Assembly: GCA_034190875.2 (NCBI GenBank)
Contig: CM067349.1
Span: forward strand, 6,696,645-6,760,644
Reading direction: 5' to 3'
DNA length: 64,000 nt
Source of the DNA: Urechis unicinctus
Taxonomy: Eukaryota > Annelida > Polychaeta > Xenopneusta > Urechidae
Shown: positions 30,740-44,925 of the stretch, one piece after another
Layout of the letters: every line of letters starts with the position of its first letter
Position numbering within the stretch: position 1 is the stretch's first letter
Translations under genes and position numbers: made by a program
The notes under the pieces: generated by a model
What the model saw: only the letters and a program-made list of their open reading frames with translations
Database searches by the model: none
What the model was told of the DNA's origin: nothing

Positions 30740-31065
30740 TTACCGTTTCAATGCAGAATAGTTTCAAGCCTATTTGCAGAACACTTCTGGTGCGTGTCAG
30801 AATTTGAAAGCCTCCCGAGCAAATAGTAGATGGTAAACGATGCTTTCTTTACGTGAAAGATAGAGTTTTTCCAGTTGGTTATTATAGTACAGATGGGTTC
30901 ATGTATAAAAGTGTTTCAAACGGCCAAACTAGTGACACATCGTGTAACGCATTCATAAGGCAAATTTGCTTCATGAGACTATACATGCATAGTTGTGTTA
31001 TAACAATTACGGTTCAAATAGCATTATGAAGAGATAATAGCAATCTCAGGGAAATATGCATGGGT
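30740..31065 (+). repeat. Family H repeat, copy 2
   Basis: Matches 1-230 in order: AGTTTCAAGCCTATTT, GGTGCGTGTCA, GCCTCCCG, CATCGTGTAACGCATTC, GGTTCAAATAGC and ATAGCAATC. An extra block of about 90 bp (roughly 30815-30930) has no equivalent in copy 1. It lies about 630 bp downstream of a family D copy, whereas in the first copy family D follows it. Confidence 0.6.
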
Positions 31066-32451
31066 ACAGCTGAATGATTAGTTCTTTGCTAACTAGTGCT
31101 CATCTCTGAGTCTAATGAAAATGCCTCCCAATGGGCCCGCTGCTGTTTATACCCATCTTAAAATTTTGACATGTATCTTAATCATTAACGACCGCACGAT
31201 ATACGCACTGAATATGTCCATTATTGTGCAAAGTAAAATTGTAATACGTAGGCCGTGTTGTAGTTTGCAAACTTTATACTGCTCAAAACATAAATGAATC
31301 AAATAAATGCTCCTTACACTGACTATCATAATGTGGCTAAAACAATAGCTGGTAAATGCGTTTGATATATAATATATGACAATACGTAGGGGTATAAAAG
31401 TTTAAGGTACCATCTCCATTATACATTACACGTTTGATGTCTTATATCATTCATTTACGCTCATAATGCATTGACCAGGGAAGCTGATTATCCGGTTCAT
31501 CCCGTTGACGCTATCCTATTTGCGGAGATAAATGTTTGGTTTCAATTGATTGGAGCCGAATATCATTGAGTAAAATAAAATATTGGGGACCCAAAATTTC
31601 TTCGAGATAAACACAATTTTAAGGGCGTATGAGGCATGCATTACATGCTGCCGAAATATACAAGCAGCCTCGTAAAACATGATAGCAGATAGTGTATGAG
31701 CCAGGTTTAGTTGCATCACTTTATCACTTTAATTAGATCAATAAACTGTAGCCTAATCTCTGCGTCACACTCTGTATATCTGTTTCCGAAATGCTTTTTC
31801 GATAAACAAATCCTCATTTCCAAGATTTAAGCATAACGGCTGGCAGGATGCTATTCACTGGTCAAATGTATGCAATAGATTTCTTCGTATGAACATACAA
31901 GCCATGGCGCGTGTTTGACCCCGTTCTACGTGGCGTTAATTTGATTGCCAATCAAAATTGCGCGCATTTTAATTTTTATTTTTATTTTTTATCCGAGTTA
32001 ATTAGCTGTGCAATAAATGTGCTACATTTAGAATCCGAGCAAATATCAGCTGTTGCTCGGAGGCGTTGAATTATTTAAGGAATAACTTTTTGCAAAGTAA
32101 AAATACTTGCTCTAATTAGTCGGTAAGCAGCATGATAATTATCAAGCAACGTTGCACTTATACATCAACGTCAACAATATTACTAGTTGGCTGCTCACAA
32201 ACCAATCTAAGTCAATAACACTTTATATTTGTAAGAACACACGCTGAAGTAGGCGATGACAAGCTAGCAGTTATTGCCATGACACGATGCATTGCTACTT
32301 AGATATTTGGTAAGCATCATATCACCAAACGCAGATATATGGAGTGACAAAATCATCGAATATCAGAATGGCCTATTTTCACGAGGACCATACGAAAAAA
32401 ACGCTGAAGTAAACATTAAAAAAAGACATCCATCGGATTACCCGGCTGAAC

Positions 32452-32454
<3 letters not shown>
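31065..32454. other. No gene seen; short (ATTTT)n run near 31970-31992
   Basis: Unassigned AT-rich DNA. A run of TTTTTA/ATTTTT units of about 25 bp lies at 31968-31992. No tRNA-like or gene-like feature seen. Confidence 0.5.
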
Positions 32455-32521
<67 letters not shown>

Positions 32522-32580
32522 TATATATATATATATATAGATATATATATATATATATAGATATATATATATATATAGAT

Positions 32581-32628
<48 letters not shown>
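32455..32628. repeat. (AT)n tract with GA interruptions
   Basis: AT repeat with TAGA-type interruptions at about 32519, 32539, 32559 and 32577-32583. All departures are GA on the + strand; the CT counterparts are in the neighbouring tract at 32659-32832. Confidence 0.95.
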
Positions 32629-32860
<232 letters not shown>

Positions 32861-33194
32861 ATATCATATAGGATGCCTTTCGTGAATATAAATGTTTGAT
32901 GGAGCGGTAGATATATATTCGTATGAGATGGAAATGTAGAGGGCTTGACCGCATGGTGATGAGATTGGCATAAACAATAATTACGAATCACGCAAATACA
33001 TTATCATCAACAAGTAATATCAAAAATCGGTTTGCTTCGATATTGACATCAGCCAGGCAAACTTACAGTTTCTATTATTATAAATAATGCTTAACGGTGA
33101 CTTATTTTAAAAAAAACCTCAGTCTAAAGTTAGTGTTCACAATTGCGCAACACCAAGACATGTGCGAAATGAATTGACTTCATTTAGTGCACTT

Positions 33195-33236
33195 CATATA
33201 ATAAAAATAATGATAATAATAGTAATAATAGTAATC
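33195..33236. repeat. Imperfect (AAT)n microsatellite
   Basis: A run of AATAATA/GTAATAATA units of about 40 bp, followed by CTTTATTTTCGCAC. No unit is strictly uniform. Confidence 0.7.
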
Positions 33237-33239
33237 TTT

Positions 33240-36200
33240 ATTTTCGCACAGCAGGTGTACAGGAACATTATTATATGATACAACAGCAAAAACACCAACA
33301 AAAAAACCATGGCGCCATTAACATGCATGATTGTCAATTGACCATAGCAGAGTGGGGTAAAGGCTCATTTAAGAAACAATGTCGAGGATTTGTTAAAAAG
33401 GTAATGTTAATTGAATGAATATACTGTTATAGGTGGTGCATTTCGGAAAATTATCTGCAGGTTGGTGATTTTGGAGACCTGAGTGATACTTTTTTTGTTA
33501 TTCAAATCTTCATGAAATCAACCACAATTCATTGCTATGCTTACGTCATACGCAACTTTTAATTTAAAATATAGCGTTGTACGTGATGCTTCGAAATTGC
33601 AGTTATTAGAGTCAAACCTCGAAACACGTCATAGTATATTTTCCAGAGATCAGTCCATGTCACCACCAGAAAAAAGCGAGTATGATGCCGCTCCTTAAAG
33701 TAAGTGTTATGAACCATAGCAGTACACATAGCAGTTTACGACCCAAGCCTCTGCAATGAGGTGGACCCCTAATATCCATTTCATATGCACGGTATTCAGC
33801 TTAGAGACGATGTCATCGTTAATCATCCATAATCTTTATCTTAAGTCTAAGTTAACAGATTATCTATCCTAATGCTCCAACAGGTAGATAGCATAATACA
33901 TGTCGACTAATCACAATATGGGAAGGCACTCAAAATGCGTGAAAACATATTCGAATTGCTGCAGCCATGAATAAGCCAGGCACTCAGGTCTTTTGTCATT
34001 GTTTGACATTTTGGAAAGCTTCAGACGAAAAGGAAAAGAAGTCATACATATGTTTGCAAGGTATATTAGGGGCAACGATAGTGAGAGAAAACTTCGCATT
34101 TGCGCAAAACGTTTTCTAGTACTAATTAAGCCAATCCTAGCCCCCTGATGTTGATATTAAACTCGCCTATTTGCAATGCGTTTCTAGGAAACAATTATAT
34201 CTATGAAATAAAGTAGTGTTTTATCCACAGTACTATTCCGCCTTTGAAAATGTCTTTTTATTTATGGCTTTTCTTGCAAAATACTTTATCAACACCTTAG
34301 ACGATAGACACAATATTACGCGATTGATTGATACGATAAATTAGATGATTTACCTTCAACGGTTAATATAACCAAGCCTTTAGTGTACGACCTGTTATAT
34401 ATGGTAGTTTTTTCCATTACATTTGAGTTGCCACTTGCTGAGCATGTTGCATGGTCTCCCTTCAAGTTTTCTGCTGCTGTCGGCTTGATGACCGTGCATT
34501 ATCCCCAATACTAACCTATTGACCTCTTATCAGTTAGTCTTCTGTTGTTAGTGTTTTCACCCGATTAGTAGCTTCAAATGCCTTCTATGAGCATATATGG
34601 AATATCCTGTGAGATATTCTATCCACCTTTGCCGCATTTATCTTAATTGCGTAAGGGTTTGTCTCGTGCTAGCCTCAAAACTCTTATCGGTTTTGACGGC
34701 GTGTTCGTTACTGCGGCAATTCCTGCGGTATTTCGGTCTATAAGTTGTTTGCTGAAGATTTATTATAGTATGGTTCTTTTCAGGAGTTTTTTTATGAGCA
34801 ATAGCAAAATGCATAACGGATGATATAACTTACATGTATATTTCTATCAGTAATTATTTTCTGTATGGTAAAATATGATTATGTATTTGTATAGTTATGT
34901 AATGCATGTTGCATTATCAATGACTCACATGCGCGTAAAGATAAGTACAAATGTGTTAGAAGCAAGAAATTCATTTAATATGTTAAGGATGGGCAGTTTG
35001 AACAGCTTTTCGAGTCAGTGTCTAAATGGACATCTACTGACTGCATGTGTAGATAAACAAAGCACCATACGGAACGTACCGTAATGTTTGTAGTGTCTGG
35101 GGATGTCGACGCAATCTGCATGCACGGTCCATTATCATTTGGCACGCTTGATTGCCAATGTACAAGTCAATGGTTACGAGGTGGCTGTGATGCAACGCGC
35201 AATAGCTTGACATCACAACACGATAATTGCCCCGAATAACCTTTGTATGTACACCACCAGATATATTTGTCTCTATTTATAAGCAACAATCGCCGACCAA
35301 TGCATCGAATTGGTCCAAAGTTATCAGCTAACTACTCATAAATCTTTTTCCGATCACTTTTGCACTGCAGTATGCACTTGCTAACATTCACACTAATACA
35401 CAATAAATCAGAAGCGCCGTTATGGTTTCTAAATTATTCTGTGCTAGACTCTGCTCGGACAATAACTCAGATTATACCAGTTGCAAAATATGGTGCATGG
35501 TGTGTATGTCTCTGTCTTGTTGTAAATAAAAGATTGACTTATGAAATGTTGTAATCCTGCGATTCCTCGACGGCGGTGTGATAAATATATGGTATGTTGC
35601 TGTGTATGTGTGTCGTTTACCACCGGTCGGGCAGCGTTGCCATTCAACGCCACCTTTACAATGACTGGCTGTATAACCACCAACTTCATACTTTTCAAAA
35701 TGCGAGAGAAAATGATAATAATTACATGAGCTTGTATGTGTCTGGTGCATAGCTTTTATAGAGACATAAACCAAACCTACACCATCGGCGATATTGATTA
35801 CCTACGATTGCATTCTGTTCAGTGTAATGTAGCTTTAGATAGACTCATAATAGTGGCCATGTTGAGTCAAAGTGTTGTGTCGTAGCGAATTTATGTGCTG
35901 TTAAACCATGTCGCATTGAATATGTAAGGAATGAAATTGGGTAGAACCTATTACCTATTAGCTGCTGTACTCATTAAGCCTAACCAAGGTTGCATATTGA
36001 CGCCAACAGCACGCGTTATTCATGCAAAGCCCTCTGTTGCATAAGGCGTTTGCCATCTGTTCAGCCTAATTATACACACTCCCTGCAAAAGGCTACAGAT
36101 GTTACGTTGCCAACACAAAACCGACCAAAAGCAAAATATCTTAAACAATAACAAGTCAAAGACAATGATTGCACGATTTTTTCTTCTAACACTGGCATAA

Positions 36201-38830
36201 TCAGCATATAGTTTGTCTTAACTATATACCTTGTTAGCGTTTATATTGTGTATTTAACGTAATCATTGCTCCACTCCTACGAAGATTTACTTTAATGTAA
36301 ACATACCCTACATGTGTTCACCGGCTAATATGTTATATACACTTGTAAGATTCACGTGTTACATGCACAAGTTCGAACAGAACACATGACCTTTGATAAA
36401 CCAAATATCGTGTCGATCATATGCGATACACAAATATTATTGCTTATCTCCTTCTAAGCCAGATAATGACGTTGGTGTTGACTTCTACGAACAGTTCCCT
36501 ATTTTCTTTTATGCGATGAACATTCCATGTGCTCACGCTCTGACGAATATATAGCGCACATCCTTCGACCCGATCATTGCGCTGCTAGAGCTGTATGGTT
36601 CTCAGCACATGTGTGGTAATTTACTGTGTCTAGGCAATAGACCTTATTATTGATATATGTAAAGAGAGGTTAATAAATATATGGGGTGGAATGAGTCGCT
36701 AATTATTTTAGGTGTGTGTGCCATATAAATTCATCAGACTGATCATCAGGACGAATGATGGAAATTTGCCGAGAATAAATAAATTACCACAAAAGACCCG
36801 AATGAATATTTTTGAACCTTAATCAGATGAGAAATTTATTTCTGCATAAGACTCGAAGAAGAATTAACGACTTGAATATATCTGGGGAAAACACTCCACC
36901 ATGAATCCTTGTTCCCTAATGCTACGACATTCATGTAGCTACCAGAGTTTAAGATTTCTTTTTCTTTATGCAATGTGCAATTTCTCGTAAGGACAAAGAT
37001 GATTACATGGATAATGATGAATAAAATGATGATCCTAAGTTATAAATACAGTGCTCGAAAAAAACTCTACGTGCCACAAAATGCATGAAGTTTGGTTAAA
37101 GCCGTATTTGAAAACAATTTGTTATAGATCATCTAGCCGCGTTACAGACAATTAACATATATAACCCATAAACCGATCTCGACACCATATTACAAAAAAT
37201 GACTAGCTGGTTCTCAGTGGGGACTAACTCCTCATGCAACCATATCGATGTCTAATTTATACAAACACGCCATATCTGCACCATAATAACATACTGCAAT
37301 ATTGGCTACAATATAGGGTTCAGAGAGCCTCGCAGATTTGACAATAAGCTGCGATTGCAAACTTCCGCGATTTATTTTGGACGTGCAAGACATGTTCATT
37401 TGTTCCGCCCATGTAGGACATCCGAATTAACGACGATACTACGAACAATGGTTCCCTATGTGCGGTATGCCATCGGATGACTGCAGATGCATAGTAAGCA
37501 GCGTCCATGACGTATGTCAGCAAGTAAGTATGTATGGAAATTGGAACTGAATAGGAGTGATTATTACATGTACCAAAGGGAAGAGGTGTGAGAGTTGCTT
37601 CTTCGCAAACGCTAATATTTGCCAAGGATAAATCGAGTATGTGATGAGTCTGGTATATTTTCGTATGGAAAGATCAGCTGTTAAATTGCGATTATTGCTC
37701 GCAGCATTTGCCAATATGTCCATATCAACAGGGTTACGAACATAGCCAAAGAACGGGGTCCCCACGCTAAATATATTAATATTACGCAAATATATAGAGC
37801 TTTTTAATATACGCATCGGAATGATTGGATTGGGGTGACGTCTCATCAAAAGCTTAGCACCTGAGACAAGCTATCTCGATAGTTAGATATGGACCCTCTT
37901 AGCGGCGTGCTTGCAGCATTAGTGGGCAGGGAATATGAAAGTATACTATCACTTGATTAGCATTCGCAGGCTGCGAACGCTTATTTATTCCCCCTAACGT
38001 AGATAATTGTGTAGCACTCCAATAATTATTTACGATTAGACCTTTGTCGTACGCATCAATCATGTAGCATAAATCTGTGACGGGTTTTATAACTGGCCAT
38101 GTAGTACCGCAGAATCGGAAAATCCACCCAAATATAAATGATTTTGCATTCTGAGCATCATAATGTTGAAATTGTATCGAATATGGCGCTCAAAAAATAT
38201 AATAAAAATAACTCATGTGTGACATTGACTGCTCAAGACATGGGTTAGCGCTATGGTAAGGGCTAGGGTGAATGAACATATTCCAGAGCTGCCAGAGATC
38301 AAAAGATTCTGAATAAATGTGAGATTAATTGATCCATGGAATTACCTTTGGATGGGGCAGCGTGAATCACTGCTTTCAATGAATAATCAATTCTTTAAAC
38401 CGCGTAACATATCCAATAGCCGGATAAATCGCTTCGTCTTTTGTGCATAAAGTTATGAATATTTATTATTCCAAGCTTTACTTCTGTTTATCATATCCAT
38501 TACATCTTTATGTATTCAATGGAGATATTAACTTATTGATGAATGACTTATGATTTTCATCGCATTGCGGCGCACTGCCTTTAATCACTCCTATTCAGTT
38601 CCAATTTCCAGTTTGCCGTTTCAGGATATATGTTTGCCATTATATGTCTCGCCGATGGGTCGGACATCAATTTGTTCACGGGACGGTGTAATTTGGATGT
38701 AGTCACGGAACACCCATATTCATGAAACGTTCACTCAATATATTAGTGTGCATCCTTCATATCGGAATATTGAAGCCCGGTCAAATGATGCCAACTACAA
38801 TAATAGAATCATGCTGGTCAGTCCTACCAG
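33240..38830. other. No gene seen; unassigned AT-rich DNA
   Basis: No repeat family or RNA gene recognised. The longest frames are on the minus strand at 35472-35774 (100 codons), 37320-37625 (101) and 37517-37849 (110). The last two overlap in different frames on one strand, so at most one is real. None has recognisable motifs or clear splice signals, and lengths near 100 are expected by chance in this much sequence. Confidence 0.5.
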
Positions 38831-39220
38831 ATGCTAGATAAACCCAGGGCAAGATGACTGATGTGACACAATGATATAGATTTATAATAGATACCATCTG
38901 CCCATCAATGACATGAGTAAAAACCCAGACAAAATGAAGCAATCTATGTTATTAGTATGCACCCCGGGTTATGTTGCTTTGTCCATGGTCCATTAATTTG
39001 CCTTGATGATGTCAGCCCTAACGAGCGTCAGATAAACGTAAATAGATTTTGGCACGTTGCAGATGAGTGAATGATACAAAGATCCTTATAATAGATACCA
39101 TTGGAATAAACATGAGTAAACACCCAGATAAATAAGCAATCTATGTTATTATGCTGACCCGGGTTATGGTGCTTTGTCCATTGTCCCTAAATTCCGGTTT
39201 GATGACTTCAGGTCGATAAT
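38830..39220 (+). repeat. Tandem duplication of about 200 bp
   Basis: Two adjacent copies with matching landmarks: TTATAATAGATACCAT at 38882 and 39086 (204 apart), ACATGAGTAAA followed by CACCCAGA-like sequence, AAGCAATCTATGTTATTA at 38937 and 39134 (197 apart), CCGGGTTATG and GCTTTGTCCAT. The copies are diverged, with several small indels. A 75-codon minus ATG frame (39141-39368) begins outside the duplication and runs into its second copy; I do not trust it as a gene. Confidence 0.85.
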
Positions 39221-40690
39221 TTGCTTCATTGGGAGTTGCTGTAGACATTACGTAAATGATTTTGCCTGCATGTTTGAAAATCACAATAAGGGCGTTAAAT
39301 ATATTCAATGTTAAAAAATTAGTCCTATTTGTAGTCTCCGCCATTGGTATAGCCCCGTTTGTTTTCATTAGATAATTAGGCTAATTGGGCCAAAACTGCT
39401 TTCATTACATGATTTGGTGCAATACAAACAAATAGAAGAATATATTGAATGCACATTTCTGCTTTGCTCATTCAACACTCGTGCCAACCGCTGTAATGGA
39501 ATCGCATCAATCACAACTACATAGCAATTGCTTACTATACATGATATAATGCTCTATTGTCCAATCCGATGGGAGTTCTTACTTGAGTAAAAGACACATC
39601 CATATACGAATAAGATTGATTCCGCCAATAAGATATTTCATATATGCGGTTATCGACGAACGGCATTTGCAGTTGCTTGTAATTAGCTGCATTTATCACA
39701 TATACTTTACATCACATTGTCAAACACCGCCTTGTCAGATATCAATAGTGCATTATTAGGGATGGCTGCTGGTAGCATCGCATCATACTTGCTACCCGCC
39801 AACCAGCGGCAACGGGAAGCTTCATGTGAGACCCTACATCATGCTATGCCTAGAGACATCTTGACCATGTTACTCATATAATGCATTCTTTGTGCTAACC
39901 TCGACTTTGGAGTTCCCAGACTTTAATCACCAACCCGGAATCGTCAAGACACAAATTATGTCTATGAAGATCACATAAATCCAAACTGACACATTCAAAA
40001 TGGTACTGCGCAAGTTCTTAACTCCATATGGCGACTTATGTGAGTTGCAAAGCTATACTCTACAGTTCGTAGGAGTAAAGAGTCCTTGTCGCGTTGCTGT
40101 CGTGAATAAGAAAATGCAAATTCACCATCTTGAAAAAGAAGTAAAGCTGCAAATATTCGCGTTCATATAAAAGACAGTACGTATTGTTCCACATTTCATC
40201 ATACAAAATCTTACGGTTTAATACCGTATTTGTGTTCATTGCAGTATACAGCTAGCTGAAAGTTACATATAAGCACTAATCGCCAGTTTGCTGGTAACAA
40301 GGAGTAACATGCGATGTAGGTTTAACCGATATTACTTCCCGTATGCGTTGCTTGAGCACATTATCTTGACAATTTCCCCGAGGTGCGTATATTTCGGGAA
40401 CTTGCATTCATTCATAGTTCCGGATAGTGGATACATGTGCGTTTTTATAAAATAACTCAGATATTCTGTGCTAATGACGCATCCCCTGGATAGGCTTTTT
40501 GGTCCCGCAATTACATTGGTGACTTAAGTGCTTTCGTAACTGACGATAATTCTTAATGACGCTATCTACTTGTCATGCAAGATCTTCACTTGTTGTTAGG
40601 GACTATACGGGCGTACGGCAAGGATTCGCTGGTATTATGAAATCTATCAAAAAGCATATCACTCTTGAAGCAGCAGATGCTGCTCTATTA
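39220..40690. other. No gene seen
   Basis: Unassigned AT-rich DNA with no frame over 60 codons beyond the one overlapping the left edge. Confidence 0.5.
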
Positions 40691-41070
40691 TATGGTATCC
40701 AAGACTCTTCACTTACGATCCAACATTGAATGCACCCTTTACCTCGAAACTGCTAAGTCTGAATAGGCTGTTTAATAGCGATGGCATGACCGATGCTCTT
40801 TTTATGAGACACTGAAATATAACCCGTTTTCATGGGCAGCATTTATTATCATTCCAGGCTTAGAAAATGGCACAAAGTGGACCTTCAAATCATTGGGAGC
40901 AAGTTAGTTCCTTTTACAATAGCATAATAAACGTTAACGGAAAAAGGTGTAATTAAACATCTTTTTAATAATGTCTTTCTTAATGTTGTAGTTGATGTCA
41001 CTTATGCACTGACCAATCTAGATTGCATGTGATGTACCTACACGACAATCATCACGAAACTGATGCAAAG
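40690..41070 (+). repeat. Family C repeat, copy 1
   Basis: Aligns with 50560-50990: GGCTGTTTAATA, ATGACCGATG, GCTTAGAAAAT (CCTTAGAAAAT in the other copy), CA.AA(G/A)TGG, AAATCAT.GG.AG and AAAGGTGT. Moderate divergence; no conserved frame. Confidence 0.6.
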
Positions 41071-43260
41071 AGCCGCGGCAAACATTGTAAATAATTTGGT
41101 AAATCCGGGACGTGTGCAAATGGTATTTACATAAGGTATTATTAATCTAATGTGCGAAACCTGGCCCATTAACGCAGACCACTACTACGTTTATACATAT
41201 TTGCGTTGCGTCTTATTGATGTTTATGCACAAAAACGATAGCTTCGTCATAGAAGCATGTTGTCTTGGTCAGTTAATCTCGATTTATGCGACGTCATACT
41301 GCAATAAAGATTATTAATGTGGTCGTATGTTTAAGTAATTGGTTAGAAATACTGGCGACAGTATACAGTACGGACACTCTCAAGTTCCATAGAATGAAAC
41401 CGCGATATCGAACAAAAATATGACCAATATGAGGCTAGTGCGCGGTTTGGGTACGATATATAAACGATCATGTACAACCTGGCAATGGCTGTCTAGCTAA
41501 GTGTGTCATTAATGTATGGCATTATCCCGTAGAAATCACATTGTGTGACTGACAACCTGGTATTCACTTGCCTCGACATCGTGATCGATAATCGTTTTAT
41601 TCCTGGTCCATCATTAAAACAAAACTAGAAAATGATGTAAAACCTGACAGATATTGTCCAGTCGTATTAATAAGGCATTAAACATTATAGACAATTCCAA
41701 CTCAAAATGCCACAAGCACCGTGTCCAGGATGTACTTGTTATAATAAATAAGCGTAATAGGCATAGGTTCAAACAACGTCATTAGGCGAATTTACATAAA
41801 CGCCAAGCAGAGCAAGGTGCGTGAAATCTTTCAGTTTTGTTTCATCAGTTGGCTCTGCTGAAGGTATGGTCCAGCCGTGAATTACGTAATGATTCCGATC
41901 TAATTCATAGACAGCAAGATAGCGCCAGTATACGCAGATTACAAAATATAATACCTTTCTCGGTGCATCGAGCTCTAACATATCGGTCTTCAAATTTGTA
42001 GGCTAATAGATAATCTTATATTATCGATTCGTTTCCTCACGTGTCAATCATTATTCGATAGGTCGAGTTCTGAGTGTCGCAATAGTATCATTTGCTAGCC
42101 GCAACTAAGCAAGAATAAGTTACAAAGCCAATAAAAGATAGCGCCCTTGTTTACTCTAATTAAAAGTCGAACAAAATGATGATCCTGCCTTTTAACCGCT
42201 TTGATTAATCTCATCCAGATGGCAGACGTCTAGATAACAAGTTCACCTGAGAGTATGTTATCAAGAACAGCAGGACCGAACGGACGCCTTATATACGTAT
42301 GTTGGAGCAACCGCTTCATCAATTGGATGTGTGTCTGCTGAATGTGGCCCGTCTCCTACCACGTAGATCATCCACAAAGTCTGAAACATCCTATCACAAC
42401 AAATAATGGCGGCGTTCATTGGCCTCGTGACGTGGATGTAAAGGCTAAGTTTTCAAAAAGCAAGGTAGCCAGATATAGACTACTCATAAAGTTGCGCTCT
42501 CATGTATCTCCACTCTTATGAACTATTTTGGATTTCACTATTAACATATAGTTTGTTTTAGATTGCTTGTGATTTACATAACCTGCACTGGTACATGTCA
42601 ATTGTATAACTGTTGTTGGTTACCATGCTTATGCTGTCGATTCAACCAACGGTTACGTAACCATTTTTACAATGAGAAAAAAACAACGAATGCTTAATGA
42701 GAATCTCATTTCGCTGATATAATGTAAAACGTAAACATGAATTTATTAATCGTCCGATGTACCAACAATATAATATTTTGAAATGATTGGTGATGTATCG
42801 TACAAACGTCTAATAAAAAATCAAATATGCCATTATATATGCAGTATAAAATTTAAGAGTCAGTCGCAAAATGTCCCATTTGAGGTACCGTACAACACTC
42901 CGTTTTTGCCTCAGAGATGCTATGCCGGAGTCAAATTTGCACGGTAATAAGAAAAATATGCACGTTTGTGTAAATTTCATGTGCCGCAAAAGATCCCAAG
43001 CTTTACTTGATTGCCACTTTTCTTAATTACCGTTCTTGCTGCCAGAAATTATGTACATCTGATCAGGTTAATAATAGACTCACGGCGCCATACTACATAT
43101 CAGGTCCGTTTTGTGCCGATAGCATGATTTCATCAATTGCATATTGATCTAACCATTGTTTGAATGCGAGCTCTTCATTATTTTATTGAGCAGTTGCTAC
43201 AAAAAGCATTATGAGCTATAGTTACGGAAAAAGATTAACGATTCTAATTTAAAATAAGAG
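41070..43260. other. No gene seen; unassigned AT-rich DNA
   Basis: Only one frame over 60 codons (41769-41993 minus, 74 codons), not recognised. No repeat partner found. Confidence 0.5.
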
Positions 43261-43289
43261 GTCAAATAACAGGCGATCCAAAGCGATTG

Positions 43290-43350
43290 GTATCCAGAAA
43301 GAGCTCCCCCTCCCCCATAATCTGGTCTGACCCGGGGGCCCTGTGTGATC
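43290..43350. other. Short GC-rich patch
   Basis: AGCTCCCCCTCCCCCATAAT followed by GACCCGGGGGCCC stands out against AT-rich flanks. On the minus strand it falls inside a 71-codon frame (43249-43464). It could be part of a GC-rich mobile element end or an exon fragment; I cannot tell which. Confidence 0.4.
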
Positions 43351-43499
43351 ATCGGGTATTATTAGCACACTAATGGTAGCACCACCAAAATTTGTTCGTC
43401 CCGATTGGCAACTCGAGTTAAGATTGTGCGCTAAGCCTAACACACAACATTGCAATTTTGCCAAGGAGACTTAAACAGGTACTTACTTCAGTCCTGCAT

Positions 43500-44044
<545 letters not shown>

Positions 44045-44589
44045 AACACAATATTAGATCCCTATTGGATAACGGTGTTACCAACGCGACATAAGCGTCA
44101 CAGGCATTATGCCATACCAGCAATAGGTTTACAGTGTCGGATGCAATACAAACCAATATCTAACCCGAGTAAATCAAAACACGCTCGTTTGTGGATTGTA
44201 TTTAAAGCATTATTTAGAAAATTTAACCTGATTGCTGTATAATATTTGTAGTCTTAGCAGTCACCACAAGCCACTGAATACAAGGCGTTATGCTATCGAT
44301 TTAGAATTGTTATTGTCCTAATTTGACCACCTTTCCCAAGAACACAAAGAACCACAAGTGCTTAACGTGAACGTTATAGTGTCTATGCATATGGAAAAAG
44401 GGGCTGTATTAACTGCTCATATCCACTGCTTAATACCCTTCGATATTACCTCGTTGGGCGTAAAGATGCTGCAGAGAGCCAAGCAATAACATATCAAGTT
44501 CAATCGTTTCCATGAACGGTTGCTAAAACATTTGTTCACAAATATTGCAAGGGTTTATCATGCTTATTGCTAACGCCTATCGAGCACTG

Positions 44590-44925
44590 TTGCTAATTAA
44601 GCAGCTTAAATCTCCACGACATCAGATTCAGGCTCGGGCTCCCGCCGGGTCTTCTTTCCACGGCCCTTTCACTTCTTAGGGGACATAGCGAATAAATGAT
44701 CGACGATGTTTCACAGATTGGCACGATTGATCGTGCGATTGGACGCTGATCGCCATCACTAGTCGCATATTTACCTACAGTTGAACTTGCGATCGATCTC
44801 CTCCATTCGCTTGTGATCGCACGACCAGCGCGGCAAATTGTAATCGAAGCAAACATTGTCGCACCTTGGCCAAATTGCTAACAATCGCAAGACCCGGAAA
44901 TCGCACGATCCGTCGGGCTTGTGGT
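44590..44925. repeat. CpG/GATCG-rich island with internal inverted repeats
   Basis: Variants of GATCGTGCGATT recur in both orientations: GATTGATCGTGCGATTGG near 44725, TGATCGCACGACC near 44813 and AATCGCACGATCC near 44900, together with GCGATCGATC near 44791. GC and CpG content are far above the flanks. A minus-strand frame of 87 codons (44593-44856) runs through it, but the repeated motif explains the composition better. Probably a repetitive element. Confidence 0.5.

Noticed and set aside
35444-35774. Overlapping frames on both strands, up to 100 codons
   Set aside because: Three mutually exclusive frames cover the same DNA; no splice or domain evidence favours any of them.
37320-37849. 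Two minus-strand frames of 101 and 110 codons
   Set aside because: They overlap in different frames, have no recognisable motif, and several frames of this length are expected by chance in 64 kb at this base composition.
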